Assembly: GCA_009801015.1 (NCBI GenBank)
Contig: VHZZ01000779.1
Span: forward strand, 44,582 to 70,815
Direction: 5' to 3'
DNA from: Silene noctiflora
Taxonomy: Eukaryota > Streptophyta > Magnoliopsida > Caryophyllales > Caryophyllaceae
Length of the DNA: 26,234 nucleotides
Part shown: piece after piece, positions 1-11,329 of the stretch
Layout of the letters: each line of letters begins with the position of its first letter
Position numbering within the stretch: position 1 is the first letter of the stretch
Made by a program: the position numbers and the translations under genes
The notes under the pieces: generated by a model
Databases searched by the model: none
Told to the model about the DNA's origin: nothing
Seen by the model: the letters and a program-made list of their open reading frames with translations, nothing else

Positions 1-730
1 GAGCTTAAATTTGAACTTAAGTTTAGTCTCATCTCGTTATCAGCCCTAGACGCGGGTCTCAAATAAGTGAAAAAATCAATACAAGAAAGTGACTCCACTA
101 TCCTTTGAACAAGGGACCTCGAAGTAGATCTTGTTACATTGGGCTGACAGTTAATGGGCCAATATTTGATTGATAAGTCCGAAAAAACAATTCGTGGAAT
201 TGGAAACAAACAAGCAAACAAGCCCACGTAACTTTGAAGCGTCAAACCTGTAGTTATGGGCTTAGATCTGGCAAACAGACGAGTTCGTATTCGTGTCAAC
301 ATTAAACGGGTCACCGTCATCCTAACCGTAACCCTGCCCAATTAAATAAACGGGTCATTTATCTCAACCCTAATCCAGCCCATTTATTTTTTTTATAACT
401 CAACCCAATTTGTTTAACCTATTTATATTTTCTTAACCCGTTTAACTCAATAAACTAATAAAATAATCTAAATTTTATAGCTCTATTATTCCAAAAATGA
501 TGAGTGAAAATAATTATTTTTAGTTGTTTAGTTGGATTATTGATTTAACCCAAATATGTTACGAGTATCAAGTATGACACTTTTAAATAAACTAGTTATT
601 CGTGTCGAATTCGTGTCAAAAGAACTCAACCTTAACCCAACCCATTTAAGTTTCGTGTCGTGTCCGTGTCAACCAATTACTTTAATTGGTCACAACGACG
701 TAACACTAACTCGCTAACTTCGTGTCGAGA
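1..730. repeat. AT-rich intergenic DNA with a CGTGTC / AACCC dispersed repeat
   Basis: No gene is seen. From about 256 to 690 the DNA is rich in AACCC/GGGT words and CGTGTC words (TTCGTATTCGTGTCAAC near 283, CGTGTCGTGTCCGTGTCAAC near 655). The words point the same way at both ends, so it does not look like a terminal-inverted-repeat element. This resembles a dispersed plant repeat of unassigned class. Confidence 0.4.
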
Positions 731-1463
731 TTTCGGATCATGGGGCAATGATTGCCACCTCAAAATGGGCCTAGTCAACTCTGATCCTAACGAACCATTG
801 TATCAGGCTCATTAACTTGAGCGACATGAAAAATACGACTTTCTGTTGGGCTAGTCGCTAGTAAGTCTTATTTTTTCTTCACCTTGAAGAAAGTTCGATA
901 AATCAAAATTACTAGACTTATCTAGACCTGTTAAAACATGACCGGATTTGTAAACCCGTCCCAGTTTTTTAGGGTCAAATACCAGTGAATCTTGACCCGC
1001 TTCCTGAATAACACGAACACGAAATATCCATTATTTTAGGGTTACAACCCGACCCGGCCCATTCGACCGGATTGGTCAAAGAAAAATCAAGAATATTATT
1101 AAAATATTAATATTTTTATATCGTATTTGAATTAATAAATATAAAAATAATTATTTTAACATTTTTAATTAAAAAAATTTATTTACAAAACAATTTTATA
1201 TAACTTTTATCATTAAATAATAAAATTATTATTAAAATTATTTTATTATATAAATGTCTTAGTATAAGAACGATATAAATAATGAATAAAATCATATTAT
1301 TAATTTTAAATATGATTTAATTTCAAAAAGCATATTTTTTCGACTGAAAAATGATAAAATAATAGTCGTTCAGTTATCACATTAATACTAGTAAACAAAT
1401 TACTCGATATCAGTTGACCGATTTGTTTTTTATTCTCTCTCATATACATCCTTAAATTATTCA
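731..1463. other. Gene-free AT-rich stretch with GGGT/ACCCG words
   Basis: No ORF or RNA gene was recognised. The part 925-1075 repeats short ACCCG, GGGTC and AACACGAACACG words similar in flavour to the first 700 bases. After 1080 it becomes extremely A/T-rich with no visible structure. Confidence 0.5.
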
Positions 1464-1693
1464 TCGCTTATATCCTAAAAGATTAACAAAGGTAAAAATT
1501 TCCCACCTAAGTTTTGCGCCAAAGACACATTCTCTACTATCTATTTTTAGTCATATTCTTTACCATATTTCCCTCAAAACTCCATTTACTTAAATAAGAA
1601 AACAAATGAACATTAATTTTATTTAGCATGAATAACTAATATAAAAATAAACTCTATAAATACCACGCATTCATTGCGCGGGATCTATACTAG
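1464..1693 (+). mobile_element. Short non-autonomous Helitron, copy 1 (230 bp)
   Basis: The element starts TC at 1464 after an A, continues CTTATATCCTAAAAGATTAA, and ends CTATACTAG at 1693 before a T. A GC-rich imperfect hairpin (CACGCATTCATTGCGCGGG) sits about 10 bases before the CTAG end. TC start, CTRR end, a subterminal hairpin and insertion between A and T are the Helitron hallmarks. Both ends match the copies at 11951-13059 and 12371-12825. There is no coding capacity, so movement would depend on an autonomous relative. Confidence 0.8.
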
Positions 1694-2747
1694 TACTTAC
1701 ATTAATAAATTTTGCATATATACGGGTTGGGCTGGGCCAAAGTTCAGGCCTTGAGATAGGCCCAAACCCAACCCAACTATATGAATCGGGTCATGGGAAA
1801 GACGACATTTGATCTTTATATATTATTATCAAATATAAAGATTTAAGATCTATTCAATTAAAGTATATACCCTTACTAGCTCGTTTCCTCGTGCTGATGA
1901 AAGGTCAAATAGAAAGACTTGGTGAAATTAAAGCTTTCGTGTATANAAGTATCGTTGCAGCCCTTGCTGGTGGCTTGACTATGCTATTGCAACAATTTAA
2001 TTTGCAAGTGATGAATACCTTAACTTGGTTTCTTAACTGATTTTAACATTTCAACTCGGATATTTCTTCCATTCTATTTATATCGAGTTCAACTTGTTTT
2101 AGTTCGTCTCGAAGATAGTATTAAAAAACTCAGGGAGAAACATACATACTCTTAGTGACGGGCCTTGTCAAACAAATTCCGAAATATAAATTAAGGCCAG
2201 GTCATACAATTCCGAAATAAAACTATTTGAACTGAATTGAACTAAACTTTATTTGAAAATAAAATTAAACAAAGATTAAGTCCAACAGAAGGGAGTAATA
2301 CGTGGCATGCATACATGGTTGTATTTCATTTTTTTGTATGTAAGAGTAGAATTGCATGCACATTTATTAGAGCTAATTTATGCATGTAAATTGTACAAAA
2401 AAATAAAAATAAAAGAATGAACATAATTAGAAAGGCTAGTAATACGTCCTTGTACNACACAGCTAAGCATCACTATCTTTGTTATACTAAAATTTCAGAG
2501 ACATGAATATAAATAGAAATTATTAGCTTAAAAGTTTGCGATAATGAGAGCAAATTAAAGCATTCATAATTTCATATACATGTTTGGTAAACTCTTGAAG
2601 CAAATAATAATTTCAACAAAATATAACATTTTCTGTGGTGTCTTACGTGAGATTTCTGACACAATTTATGTCTTCTACTCTCACTTTCCTTAGAAAAAAA
2701 CATACTTTTAACTCATTTTTGGAAATTCAAACAAATTAAATGTATTG
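1694..2747. other. Gene-free stretch upstream of the SINE-like piece
   Basis: It contains GGGTTGGG/AACCCAACCC-type words around 1724-1795 and two TTCCGAAATA(T)AAA words (2177, 2208), one of which recurs at 7637. It also holds ambiguous bases at 1946 and 2456. No coding or RNA gene signal was recognised. Confidence 0.5.
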
Positions 2748-2900
2748 ATGCGACTCGTACCACTCGGTTGGGTTGTTATGACACTCGTCGTAATAANTAA
2801 ACAAATTAAGTCATGAGAGGTAAGACTTATGAATAATTTACCTGAGTTCAATTCCTGTCAACATCAAAATCGTCTTTGTGATTCACTTAACACCGAAAAA
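2748..2900 (+). repeat. Possible tRNA-derived SINE relic
   Basis: TACCACTCGGTTGGGTTG near 2759 resembles a tRNA-type box A, and GAGTTCAATTCCTGTC at 2844-2859 resembles a box B followed by a typical SINE phrase. The spacing of about 85 bases is longer than usual and includes an ambiguous base. Recognition is by motif only and the ends are undefined. Confidence 0.35.
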
Positions 2901-3258
2901 AATCTAATAAAATATAGCGAGTACAAAATAATGTCGACAATGATGAAATAGTACGTACCAATAACTTAAATACATGTACATACAAACGAAAGTAATTAGT
3001 AATTACTAGCTAATAATTACCGTAATTAATACTAGTTTAATTTAATTTATATAGTCCCTCTCAACATGCATTAACACATGCACAAGAGAAAAACAAAAAG
3101 AGAGGGACGAGTATGATCATCAAATTAAAGATGTCAATTACATAGGCCGCAATACTTAAAAATCATATTTCAAATCATATATAGTTATTAATTATAGTAC
3201 TAAAGTAATATGAAACATAATTAACTAATTAACTTAAGGAATAATTAATTAATGATAA
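2901..3258. other. 3' flank of the MYB gene, no feature seen
   Basis: AT-rich sequence with many TTAATTA words and a CACATGCA-type stretch near 3065-3082. It probably includes the MYB 3' UTR on the minus strand, but no clear AATAAA signal was fixed. No ORF of note. Confidence 0.5.
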
Positions 3259-4336
3259 TCAAGAAGAGATTCCCACCCCAAGAAAATCTATGAAACGAAT
3301 CTCCTTAGTATTACTCATCAACATAGCTCCTCCATCGTCTTCTTGCTCTTTTTCGACCTCAATTCGATCCAAATCCAACGATGATGACCCGGTTATCGGC
3401 GACATTCTCATTATTGTACGATTAGAAGAGGGCAAACCCTTGTTCTTATGATCATCATATCCATAATTTAAAACATTTGAGCCAATTTCAAAACATGGAT
3501 TATTACCACCATTAATTAATGAAGACCCATTTAATGAAGACGATAAACGTCGTGGACCGCCTTTGTATAAGTTTTGAGGCTCAAATGTTGAGTTAATTAT
3601 TGAAGGTGCCCTAAATTTGTCTAAAATTGGTGATGAAAACCTCAAAGATGTATCACCATAAGTATGATTCCACTTAAAATTTCCATCATTTTTCGCGGTA
3701 CTAAGATTGTTTAGATGATGATTTGATGAGATTATAGAAGAATTATGAGAAGAAACCATGGGTCTTTTACCAGATTGATGGACATGTTTGGATCTTTCCC
3801 TTTGCATTCTAGCCATAATAACATGCCAATGGTTTTTGACCGCGTTGTCCGTCCTCCCCGGAAACAACCTTGAGATGAGGGCCCACTTGTTACCGTGTAT
3901 CCGGTGAGCCGTCAAGAGCCTCTCCTCTTCCTCCTCTGAGAAGGGCTTACGGTTGATTCTTGGATCTAGTTGATTGAACCACCTCAACCTACAACTCTTA
4001 CCTAGGTAACATAACAAGATATACAAGAAAGTGAGTTCTTAACTAAAAAATCTAATTAATCAACTTCCCTTCTTAAAAATTTTAAAGTTAATAAATTAAA
4101 ATTAAAATACCGATAATCAATAAGGATCTAATACAAACAGTTAAATCTAAACATTTATCAATATGTCGTTTATCAAACAGGGTGTACCTATATTACGTGT
4201 ACTGTATAAATCAAGGAATATTCTTTTCATAAATAATTATATATTCTTGTTACATGAACATGGAAACATGGTAAAATTAATTACATATACAAATAATTAA
4301 TTAATTAGTTGTAGAAAAAAACAATAATAATTTAAC

Positions 4337-4368
<32 letters not shown>

Positions 4369-4691
4369 GATTAAATTTGGTAGTACATCCCCTTAAATTT
4401 GGTATATAGGCTCATCAAACATGAAAGTGACAAAGAGATGCTTAACCTATAAAAATTGATTAAACACAAAGCTAAAGATAAGAAGATAAAACTATAACTA
4501 ATGATGTTAAAAAAAAAATTACCTGATCTTCCTTGGAGCTTTTCAGCTATGGAATTCCAATTCTGAGGGCCGAATTGCTCGACGAGTTTTCGAAGTTTTT
4601 CATCTTCAGCTGGCCTCCAATGGCCTCTAGGGCAACTACTAGAGGATTTCATTTCATTATCACTAGAATTATTACCACTTGAATCTTCCAT
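3259..4691 (-). CDS. MYB52/54-like: R2R3-MYB transcription factor, MYB52/54-like (subgroup 21)
   Basis: Two coding exons, 4691-4523 and 4001-3259, flank an intron at 4522-4002 with GT and AG ends. They join in frame through a glycine codon to give 303 residues. The R2 repeat has Trp at about 25, 45 and 64. R3 has Phe77, Trp96 and Trp115. The stretch [14 protein letters not shown] with [12 protein letters not shown] is characteristic of subgroup 21, and the HRIHGN and ARMQRERSK region resembles MYB52/54 more than MYB105/117. The protein should be a nuclear DNA-binding regulator; family members act in secondary wall formation, organ boundaries and ABA response. The middle is Ser/Asn-rich and low complexity. 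An acidic stretch (EKEQEDDGG) precedes a hydrophobic C-terminal FIDFLGVG motif. The start is the only ATG suitably upstream of R2. The intron lies at the usual first MYB intron position; the common second intron inside R3 is absent. The family call is firm; the exact orthologue is not. Confidence 0.93.
4337..4360. repeat. (AT)12 microsatellite in the MYB intron
   Basis: Twenty-four bases of alternating AT lie inside the single MYB intron. Such tracts are length-variable, so this could serve as a polymorphic marker. No function is implied. Confidence 0.95.
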
Positions 4692-5050
4692 TAAATATAA
4701 TTTAACATAAATATAAATATTAATATATAAATATAATTTAATTTAATTTAATTTAATTTTGACAAGTATAAAAAAAAAAAAAAAAAAAGATGGTTGGAGA
4801 AGAAAGATATGGAAGATGAAGAAAATAAGTGGAAGAAATAAATGTATAGTGTAAGGTTTAAAAGGAAGGAAGAAATAATTAACAGAATAAGAAAGTGAGT
4901 AGGTTGAGGTTTTAGGGTTGTGGATGGGCAGTCACTTTTGTTGGTTTCACACGACACATTTTTTTTTTTTTTTTTTTGTAATTCTTTTTTGTTCTAAATT
5001 GAGAAATTGAACAAGGTTGGTTTTTTTTTTTTACTGTCGTGTTTTAACTA
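4692..5050 (-). promoter_or_regulatory. MYB gene leader and proximal promoter with two AC-type elements
   Basis: This is the sequence immediately upstream of the MYB start codon. Next to the ATG lie an AATTT pentamer run (4734-4759) and an 18-base A tract (4771-4788 on the plus strand). Read on the minus strand, the region contains ACCTACT (4904-4898) and ACCAACC (5021-5015). Both fit the published consensus for secondary-wall MYB-responsive or AC elements, ACC(A/T)A(A/C)(T/C). That would suit a gene acting below MYB46-type regulators, but a 7-base degenerate motif also occurs by chance. No convincing TATA box was fixed. Confidence 0.4.
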
Positions 5051-6596
5051 CTTGCATTTTATTATGGTTAGGTTAATTGAACTTTTACTACATACAATCT
5101 TATAAATCGTTTGTGGTGTGTGGACGTGTGGTAATAAACTAATAATGCTCCATATTCCTCTTTTTATTTGAACCTTTATAGGTTAGACTTGGTGATTTAT
5201 ATCCATTTTTCCCTAATCCTTCCTGATTTACTTGTTTTTTTCAACACCTTTCTTTTATTAAAAATCCTCTTTAACCAAAAAAAATAGTGGTAATGCTACG
5301 TGTTAAGTTGGACACCGAAATTTTTGGATGACTTGTTTCGAAGTATACTTAACAGAACAATTTAATTTGTAGTCGATCTTATTGCTAAATCGAATCTTAA
5401 TGGTTTGGAATATATAAATTGTATCTTTAAGTTGTTGGACGAATGTGCGATTATTTTAGCTTATTTAAGGCTTTTGGCATGTTTGACAAACCAAAGTTGG
5501 CTAGTGTGAGTGGTAAGGGCTCTCATCTCTCTCTTGCCTTCAGTATCCCGAAGAAGATTAAAAAAATATGTGAAGTATATTGATGATATTCTAAAATAGG
5601 AAAATTTTACTTCATTTTACAAAAAAAATTACAATGTATTAATCTATGAATTGATGAAAATTGATTGGATTATACATGAAATTTTTATTTTTTATGTTGA
5701 CAACAAAAATCTACAGTATTATTATCCGAAGTAAAATATTACCTACATACGAAATACTATTTAAATCCTAAATTTTAACTAAATTCAAATTAGTTGATAT
5801 AAATTTGGATAGTCGTATAATTCTTGTCACATTATTAGTTATTAATAACGACTGTCAATTCAACTTTATTGTAATTTGTTTGATATTCCTTGTTGTTATC
5901 CATTGTCAAAAGTTAATCATCATGTAACTTCTTGTACGGTAACAATTGTTAAATTGAGTTTACAGACAATGGAGTACAAATTAGAGGAACATCCAAGTCA
6001 AAAGTTAACGTACAAATTTAGAAAACATAATCCTAAAATAGTAAAAAAAACATACCATTAATTAAATTCATAATAATGTATATTAATACGAATATAAGAC
6101 TACTTTGTTGCTATGTAAATAAATTATACTATACGATGGTTGTACGATACAGATTTAAATGAGAATCGGATAAAATTGTTATCGAAAAATCCAGATTTAA
6201 TTGAGAATTGACATATTATAGGAGGAAGAGTAGTTGTCAATGCCTGAAACTCATGAACAGGTGAAACATGATGTCATTGGATATGTGATAATGGCATACT
6301 ATCTGTAATAACTTCATGATAGAGATATATTTTCATGCATTAATACGATATCATCCTTTCTAATTCCTTTCCCTTCCTTTCCAATTTTCGATATTTTTTT
6401 CCGTAAATTACTTTTTTATATGAGACTCTTATACGCGTACAATAATCTCACTTAGATTTTCACCTAGGTCACTTCATGTATTTTCAGGTTGATAAGTGAA
6501 TAATGTACCGGTAATATATATGTAGGATTAATACATATTATCTGATGCTTTGCTGACACCTTGTAATATAATACTCCGTAGTATCATGTATATATA
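5051..6596. other. Gene-free intergenic stretch with a SINE-like head
   Basis: No gene was recognised; the longest frame (5876-6061) has biased AT-rich codons and no domain. A tRNA-like box A phrase, TAGTGTGAGTGGTAAGGGCT, lies at 5502-5521 followed by a CT-rich run, as in the 5' part of some plant SINEs, but no box B follows. ATACTCCGTAGTAT at 6571 is a small near-palindrome often seen at decayed MITE ends. Confidence 0.4.
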
Positions 6597-6667
6597 TTTT
6601 CTTTGTTTCAATCATTTGTTTACCTTTATTTTACGCAAAGGGAAATAGATGACTAGAGTGTAGGGAG
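6597..6667. mobile_element. Short Stowaway-type MITE, internally deleted (71 bp)
   Basis: TA dinucleotides flank 6597-6667. The left end runs to TTTCAATCATTTGTTTACC and the right end is AGATGACTAGAGTGTAGGGAG, in inverted relation. The left end and the TTTTACGCAAAG phrase match the 208-bp element at 6858-7065. Most of the interior is missing, so this is a deletion derivative of the same family. Confidence 0.6.
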
Positions 6668-6857
6668 TAACAAGGGATAATGTATGAGTATGTATGTATC
6701 AAGAGTTGAAACTTGTATAATTGAACTTGTACAAAAAGCTAATGCAAATGTGTAGACACATGAAGTGACCAATTACAATAAGAATAAAACATGGTTCCTT
6801 AACTGATTGAGATTTCATAACGCACGAAATCAAACACTCACCTTGTCAACTAAACTA

Positions 6858-7065
6858 CTCCCTCAATCCCGGTCATCTGTTTATCTTTCGTTTTGCCACA
6901 AAGACCAAGAAAAAAAAGGAGAGAGTTAATTACTGAATGACAAGTGGACCAAATTGAGCGTGGAATATCAAATTATCCATCAAAGGCAGTCCAAAAGTAG
7001 AAAGGTAAACAACTGACTGAAATGCCAAAAATAAAATAGGTAAACAAATGATCGGGACGAGGGTG
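6858..7065. mobile_element. Stowaway-type MITE (208 bp)
   Basis: The left end is CTCCCTCAATCCCGGTCATC continuing TGTTTATC. The right end, read inverted, is CACCCTCGTCCCGATCATTT continuing GTTTACC. TA target duplications flank it at 6856-6857 and 7066-7067. Length, TIR sequence and TA target place it in the Stowaway (Tc1/mariner-mobilised) group. It is non-coding. Confidence 0.88.
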
Positions 7066-9360
7066 TATTTGCTAATTAAATTTACATTAATTACATGGAA
7101 AGCGATTAAGGAGCCGTCACCGTGTTTTGGTGGTTATTGAATCAATATGTTGCTTCTATACTTCAAGTCTTCAACACATTTGATTTATATCATTTTAGTA
7201 TACCATATTAGCTTAAAATGAATTCAACACTCTTCCTTTAAAAACATACCAAAAACTATAAATTATTGACGATGGTTGTGGAATTTGTGATTAACAAGAT
7301 CGTTAATTACTAGTGGAAGATTTCAGATGAATTGAGTTAGTTGGATTAATTAAGGTATTAATTAAGACCAACTTAAAAATGATATATACAGCCCTAAAAA
7401 AACTGTATTTAAGATTCTAAAAAAAGAAATAAAAGCAATTGCAATTTACTTTCTGAAGACAATTCTAAGGCGCCATATTAGATGGTTCAAAACCTCGAGA
7501 TCACCCTCTCATGTACATGTTGTTATGCAAGGTCCATCTTCTGATGAACCATATATATACATCATACACGTGTGTTGTATGTAAGAGGGTAGTACTGTGA
7601 CTCGGTGCTATCTGGTGATGGCGTCTCATTTTTCATTCCGAAATATAAACTATTATCTTTCTGGCTTAATTTCAGCTCAGCTCTATTCAAATTAACTTTT
7701 ACTTCAATTTCGTCCAATTCAGTTCAATTCAATTTATCTTTTTTTTCACCTAAAAAGAACAGGGTCTTAACTTTATAAGCTCGGTAAATCATCTAAAGTA
7801 TAGTGAAACAAGGACATAATAATCCAACGGCCACCTAAATAGAGTAGTAATGTGCTTAATTATTAAGTTTTGTATATGTAATACAATGAGGAATTTAATT
7901 ACCCTAAATATAGTAAGACATTAATAAATGTTGATGAAGAAGACAACTAAGCTAGTTCCTTAAATATATCATGTGTTTGTATGTGTGTGTCTTTCATATA
8001 TCTTTAAGTAGAAATTACCCATGTTATGGCTTTATAGGTAGCAGTTAATGCCACACATATGTCATCTCTCGTACTAGGAAGTATCCTATATTTTACGATA
8101 CCATTTCACTGTGACATGCACCAACGTCTTCATACAATAATATCTCATGCTATTAACTTCATTCGATATCTAAGAATGTACGAGTAATTTGGTACGATAA
8201 AATGGTAATAAGTCGATTTATAAATTCATTATTGTCGATCATATAACAGGAATAATCACATTATCCGCTGAGACACAAGCCTAACACAATAATATGTGGA
8301 ATTTCATGCTAAAGGTTTCTCTTTTATATATTAGTATAGAAGATACTCAGAATTTTAAAGATTATCTTCATTTATGCATCTATTTTATCTCGCTAGAATT
8401 TGCTGCTATTGAGTGGTACTCGATCTATGCATACAAAATTATGCAAAGCTATGCATAAAAACTTCATTCGAAAACCAATTGACAATAAATAAGAAAACTT
8501 ATTAACATTTTAGATAACTAGCTCTCTTGACTTCTCCTAGTATAGCCTCCGCATTCTCATTTTATTTGAATCCACTAGTTCGGACAAGAATTGCTTCTAT
8601 AAATATTGAATCGTGTCAGTGTCCGTATATCTTTTAGTCTTTGATCCAACCTTTATTAAAACAAAAACTTAATGAAAATCATAGACCGAAAATGTTACTA
8701 ACAAGAATTGCTTCTATAATAATTTTGTCTTTGATACTAAAAGTTTTCAATAAATCGAGTTCAAAACATTTGTACGTAAGTTAGTCTATATATCAGAATT
8801 ATCTTCTCGCATAATCCGTGTATATAATAAAAATAATTATTAGGACATATCTAAAATGTCACTATTGCTTTAATTTTGAGACAATGAAGACACAAACATA
8901 AATTTTAGTGCATGACAACAAGTGATCTACACAAGAAAAAAGGATTTCAAGTCACATCAATTGTATAGAAGTATCATAATAATTTTACTAAAAAAACAAA
9001 CATACCCTAAGAGAAAGGGACCATATCATAAGTAAGACATACCCAAAATTAAAATAAGAAACCCTAGAAATAGCAAAGAAGAGGTCCAAAAAAGGGCATC
9101 AACTCAACAAACCCTGCATGTTGACTACCCAAAAATTCCAAAATTAGGGCAACTTCATTAATTAAACACCCATAATAACTAATATACTTTTGCAGATGTC
9201 CATTCTTTGCAATCATGTAAGTTCAGACATCCTTCATTTTTTTGTTACCGTAAAATTCAATGAAATTTGTTACAAGGTAGTTGAATGTGACGATGGCTTC
9301 ATTTAATTTCTTATGCATCCATTTTCTTCCTATTTAGGGTTTATGTATACTAGCAGTTAC
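7066..9360. other. Gene-free intergenic stretch
   Basis: About 2.3 kb without a credible coding frame. Items noted: TTCCGAAATATAAACTATTA near 7637, sharing a word with 2177-2226, next to a GTTCAATTCAATTT low-complexity stretch; and an 18-base direct repeat ACAAGAATTGCTTCTATA at 8584-8601 and 8701-8718. Some C-poor A-rich DNA lies at 8990-9180. No RNA gene was recognised. Confidence 0.5.
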
Positions 9361-10112
9361 GTTATTGTGTGCGACCGTGTCTGATGTAAAGAATTAATTA
9401 AAATGATCATTTTATGTTAAATAGTAGTAATCACTTTTAAAAAGTTGTTATTTTATAATAATAATAATAAAAAAAATATATGTATGGTTACTTTTAACGT
9501 AAAATAGTCAGTATCTACCATAAACTAATCATTTTTTATATAATTGCAATATACAAAGGTCATTTTTAACGAATTAAAAATGATCATTTTATGTTAAATA
9601 GCAGTTATTGCAGTAAATAGATTATACATCTGATGTACTACATCAGATGGTGTAGTTTCTGAGCATTCAGATAAAGTTTTCGAGTTGTGTTTTAAAAATT
9701 ATGAATTTTGTTATAAAGTTTCTGAGTTCATTTACTTAAACATTAAACTCAAAAAATTAAATTATAACTCAAAAAATAAACTACATATAAGCTCATAGAA
9801 ATTTGAGTTTTGACATTAGGAAACTAAAGTGAAATTTATAAACTTTATAAAACTCAAAAAAAATTACAAACAAACTCAGAAAGTCATTAAATGTGAGGTA
9901 GTACATCTGATGTATAATTCTTTTTCTCCCGTTATTGTGTGCAGCCGTCGCCTGATGTAATAGATAAAAAATGATCATTTTATATCAAACAGTGACCACT
10001 TTTAAAGATTTATCATTTTATAATAATAAAATATAGTCATTTTTAACATAAAATTGTCAATTTTTATTATAAACCCGATCGCTTTTTTATATGATTGCAA
10101 CATACGAAGGTC
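9361..10112 (+). repeat. Diverged tandem repeat units around a MITE
   Basis: The unit at 9361-9569 begins GTTATTGTGTGCGACCGTGT and is repeated, with scattered changes and small deletions, at 9931-10112 beginning GTTATTGTGTGCAGCCGTCG. A third partial unit lies at 9571-9612. Each carries the perfect palindrome AAAATGATCATTTT (9400-9413, 9577-9590, 9968-9981). The sequence between the last two copies is a separate inverted-repeat element at 9623-9916. The repeat class is unknown. Confidence 0.7.
9623..9916. mobile_element. MITE with TATACATCTGATGTACTAC ends (294 bp)
   Basis: The left end TATACATCTGATGTACTAC and the inverted right end TATACATCAGATGTACTAC differ at one base in 19. Both ends continue inward with ATCAGATG/CTCACATT and a TTTCTGAG word. 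The interior is AT-rich and non-coding. A target duplication could not be fixed, so the superfamily (Mutator-, hAT- or other type) is undecided. Confidence 0.7.
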
Positions 10113-11116
10113 TTATAATATATAATTAGCATATATGCATACATGTTATATAAGATGAGGTGTACTGTGAATGGCATTTGACAACTCATGGTTGATGAAA
10201 TTATGTAATTTAGGACATGACTTGCTTATTTAAAATTACTATTTTTCTCGATAATTTGTTTTCTTAAGGACCACAATGACTATAATTAGTGTCTTATAAA
10301 AGGGATTGGAGATTATTTTTGTTTATAAAATTTTGGGAACTAATAGCCGTTAGTTTGTGGCCACTTGGTTGATGGTAAATCTCTAAATATACATGATAAC
10401 TCATAAATCACTCATTGATACATACACTCGTAGCTGTTATATTAGGTACGCGCTGAATAAACTCCGAGTATACGTTAAATTTACATTATTACTTTTCAAA
10501 AAATGTTATAATGTTGCTACCTCCGACTCAATCATTCATGATATATAAATTGAAACGATTATTTTACCCGATAAATTTATTAGTCTATTGAAAAAGCTAG
10601 GTAAAAAAGTAAATAAAATCTGTCTTGAATTCATTATTCTAGATATGGGTGGTCCACTTTATATCCAACTATATACTATATGAAATCCCCAAAAATTAAA
10701 TGTTCATGAGGTAGTTCAAAATAATTATACAAGAGAGTGAAGTGCCCCAGACGAAATAATATGTAGAATGAAACTTGTCATAGTTCAAAGCTATGAGAAC
10801 TACCTTGATTAAACCCTTAATTAAATAATGTAAACTTAAACTAACAACATTTAGTTTTTGGACTATTTCAAAAGCATACAATCCTTTATTTACAAGTTAA
10901 TCAATATTAAAGCTGGTTAGTGGCGGAAGAAGGATTTGATATTAGAGGGATGAAAAATATTAGTTAGAAACTTTTGGAATTTTTGTTGTTCAGCAAGAAC
11001 GAGTGCTCTTCCTAGTATATCATTTACCTTTAAATAATTATGCATGCATACTTTCAACTCGAAGAATAGGTATTTATTTGATTTTAATATGGACCGGTGG
11101 TCAATCAAATTATTTA
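10113..11116. other. Gene-free intergenic stretch
   Basis: AT-rich sequence with several short open frames on the minus strand (10696-10881, 10917-11135). None shows a known domain, and the second overlaps the adjacent MITE. No other structure was recognised. Confidence 0.5.
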
Positions 11117-11329
11117 CTCCTCTTGTTCCAGTCATTTGTTTACCTATGGTTTTGGCATAAAGACTAAGAAAAAAAAAAAGAGGGTCAGTTATTTATTTGA
11201 TGACAGATGGACTAAACTGAGTGTGAAAGATCGAATTGTTCGTTAAAAACATTCCCAAAATAGAAAAGTGAACAATTGACTAAGACACTTCAAAATGCAA
11301 TAGGCAACAAATGACTGAGACAAACGAAA
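11117..11329. mobile_element. Stowaway-type MITE, second full-length copy (213 bp)
   Basis: The left end CTCCTCTTGTTCCAGTCATT continues TGTTTACC; the inverted right end reads TTTCGTTTGTCTCAGTCATT. TA lies at 11115-11116 and at 11330-11331. The interior phrases GGCATAAAGACTAAGAAAAA and GATGGACTAAACTGAGTGTG align with the element at 6858-7065, so both belong to one family. Confidence 0.8.

Noticed and set aside
256-690. Possible terminal-inverted-repeat transposon at the left end
   Set aside because: CGTGTC words at the two ends run in the same direction, not inverted, and no target duplication was found.
4748-4957. 69-codon minus-strand frame upstream of the MYB gene
   Set aside because: Ser/Phe/Leu-rich translation of pyrimidine-rich leader and poly-T sequence; likely untranslated promoter or leader DNA.
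10917-11135. 72-codon frame on the minus strand ending in FHPSNIKSFFRH
   Set aside because: It has no recognised domain, overlaps the MITE at 11117-11329, and has no splice or promoter context; it may be a transposon tail, but this cannot be shown.
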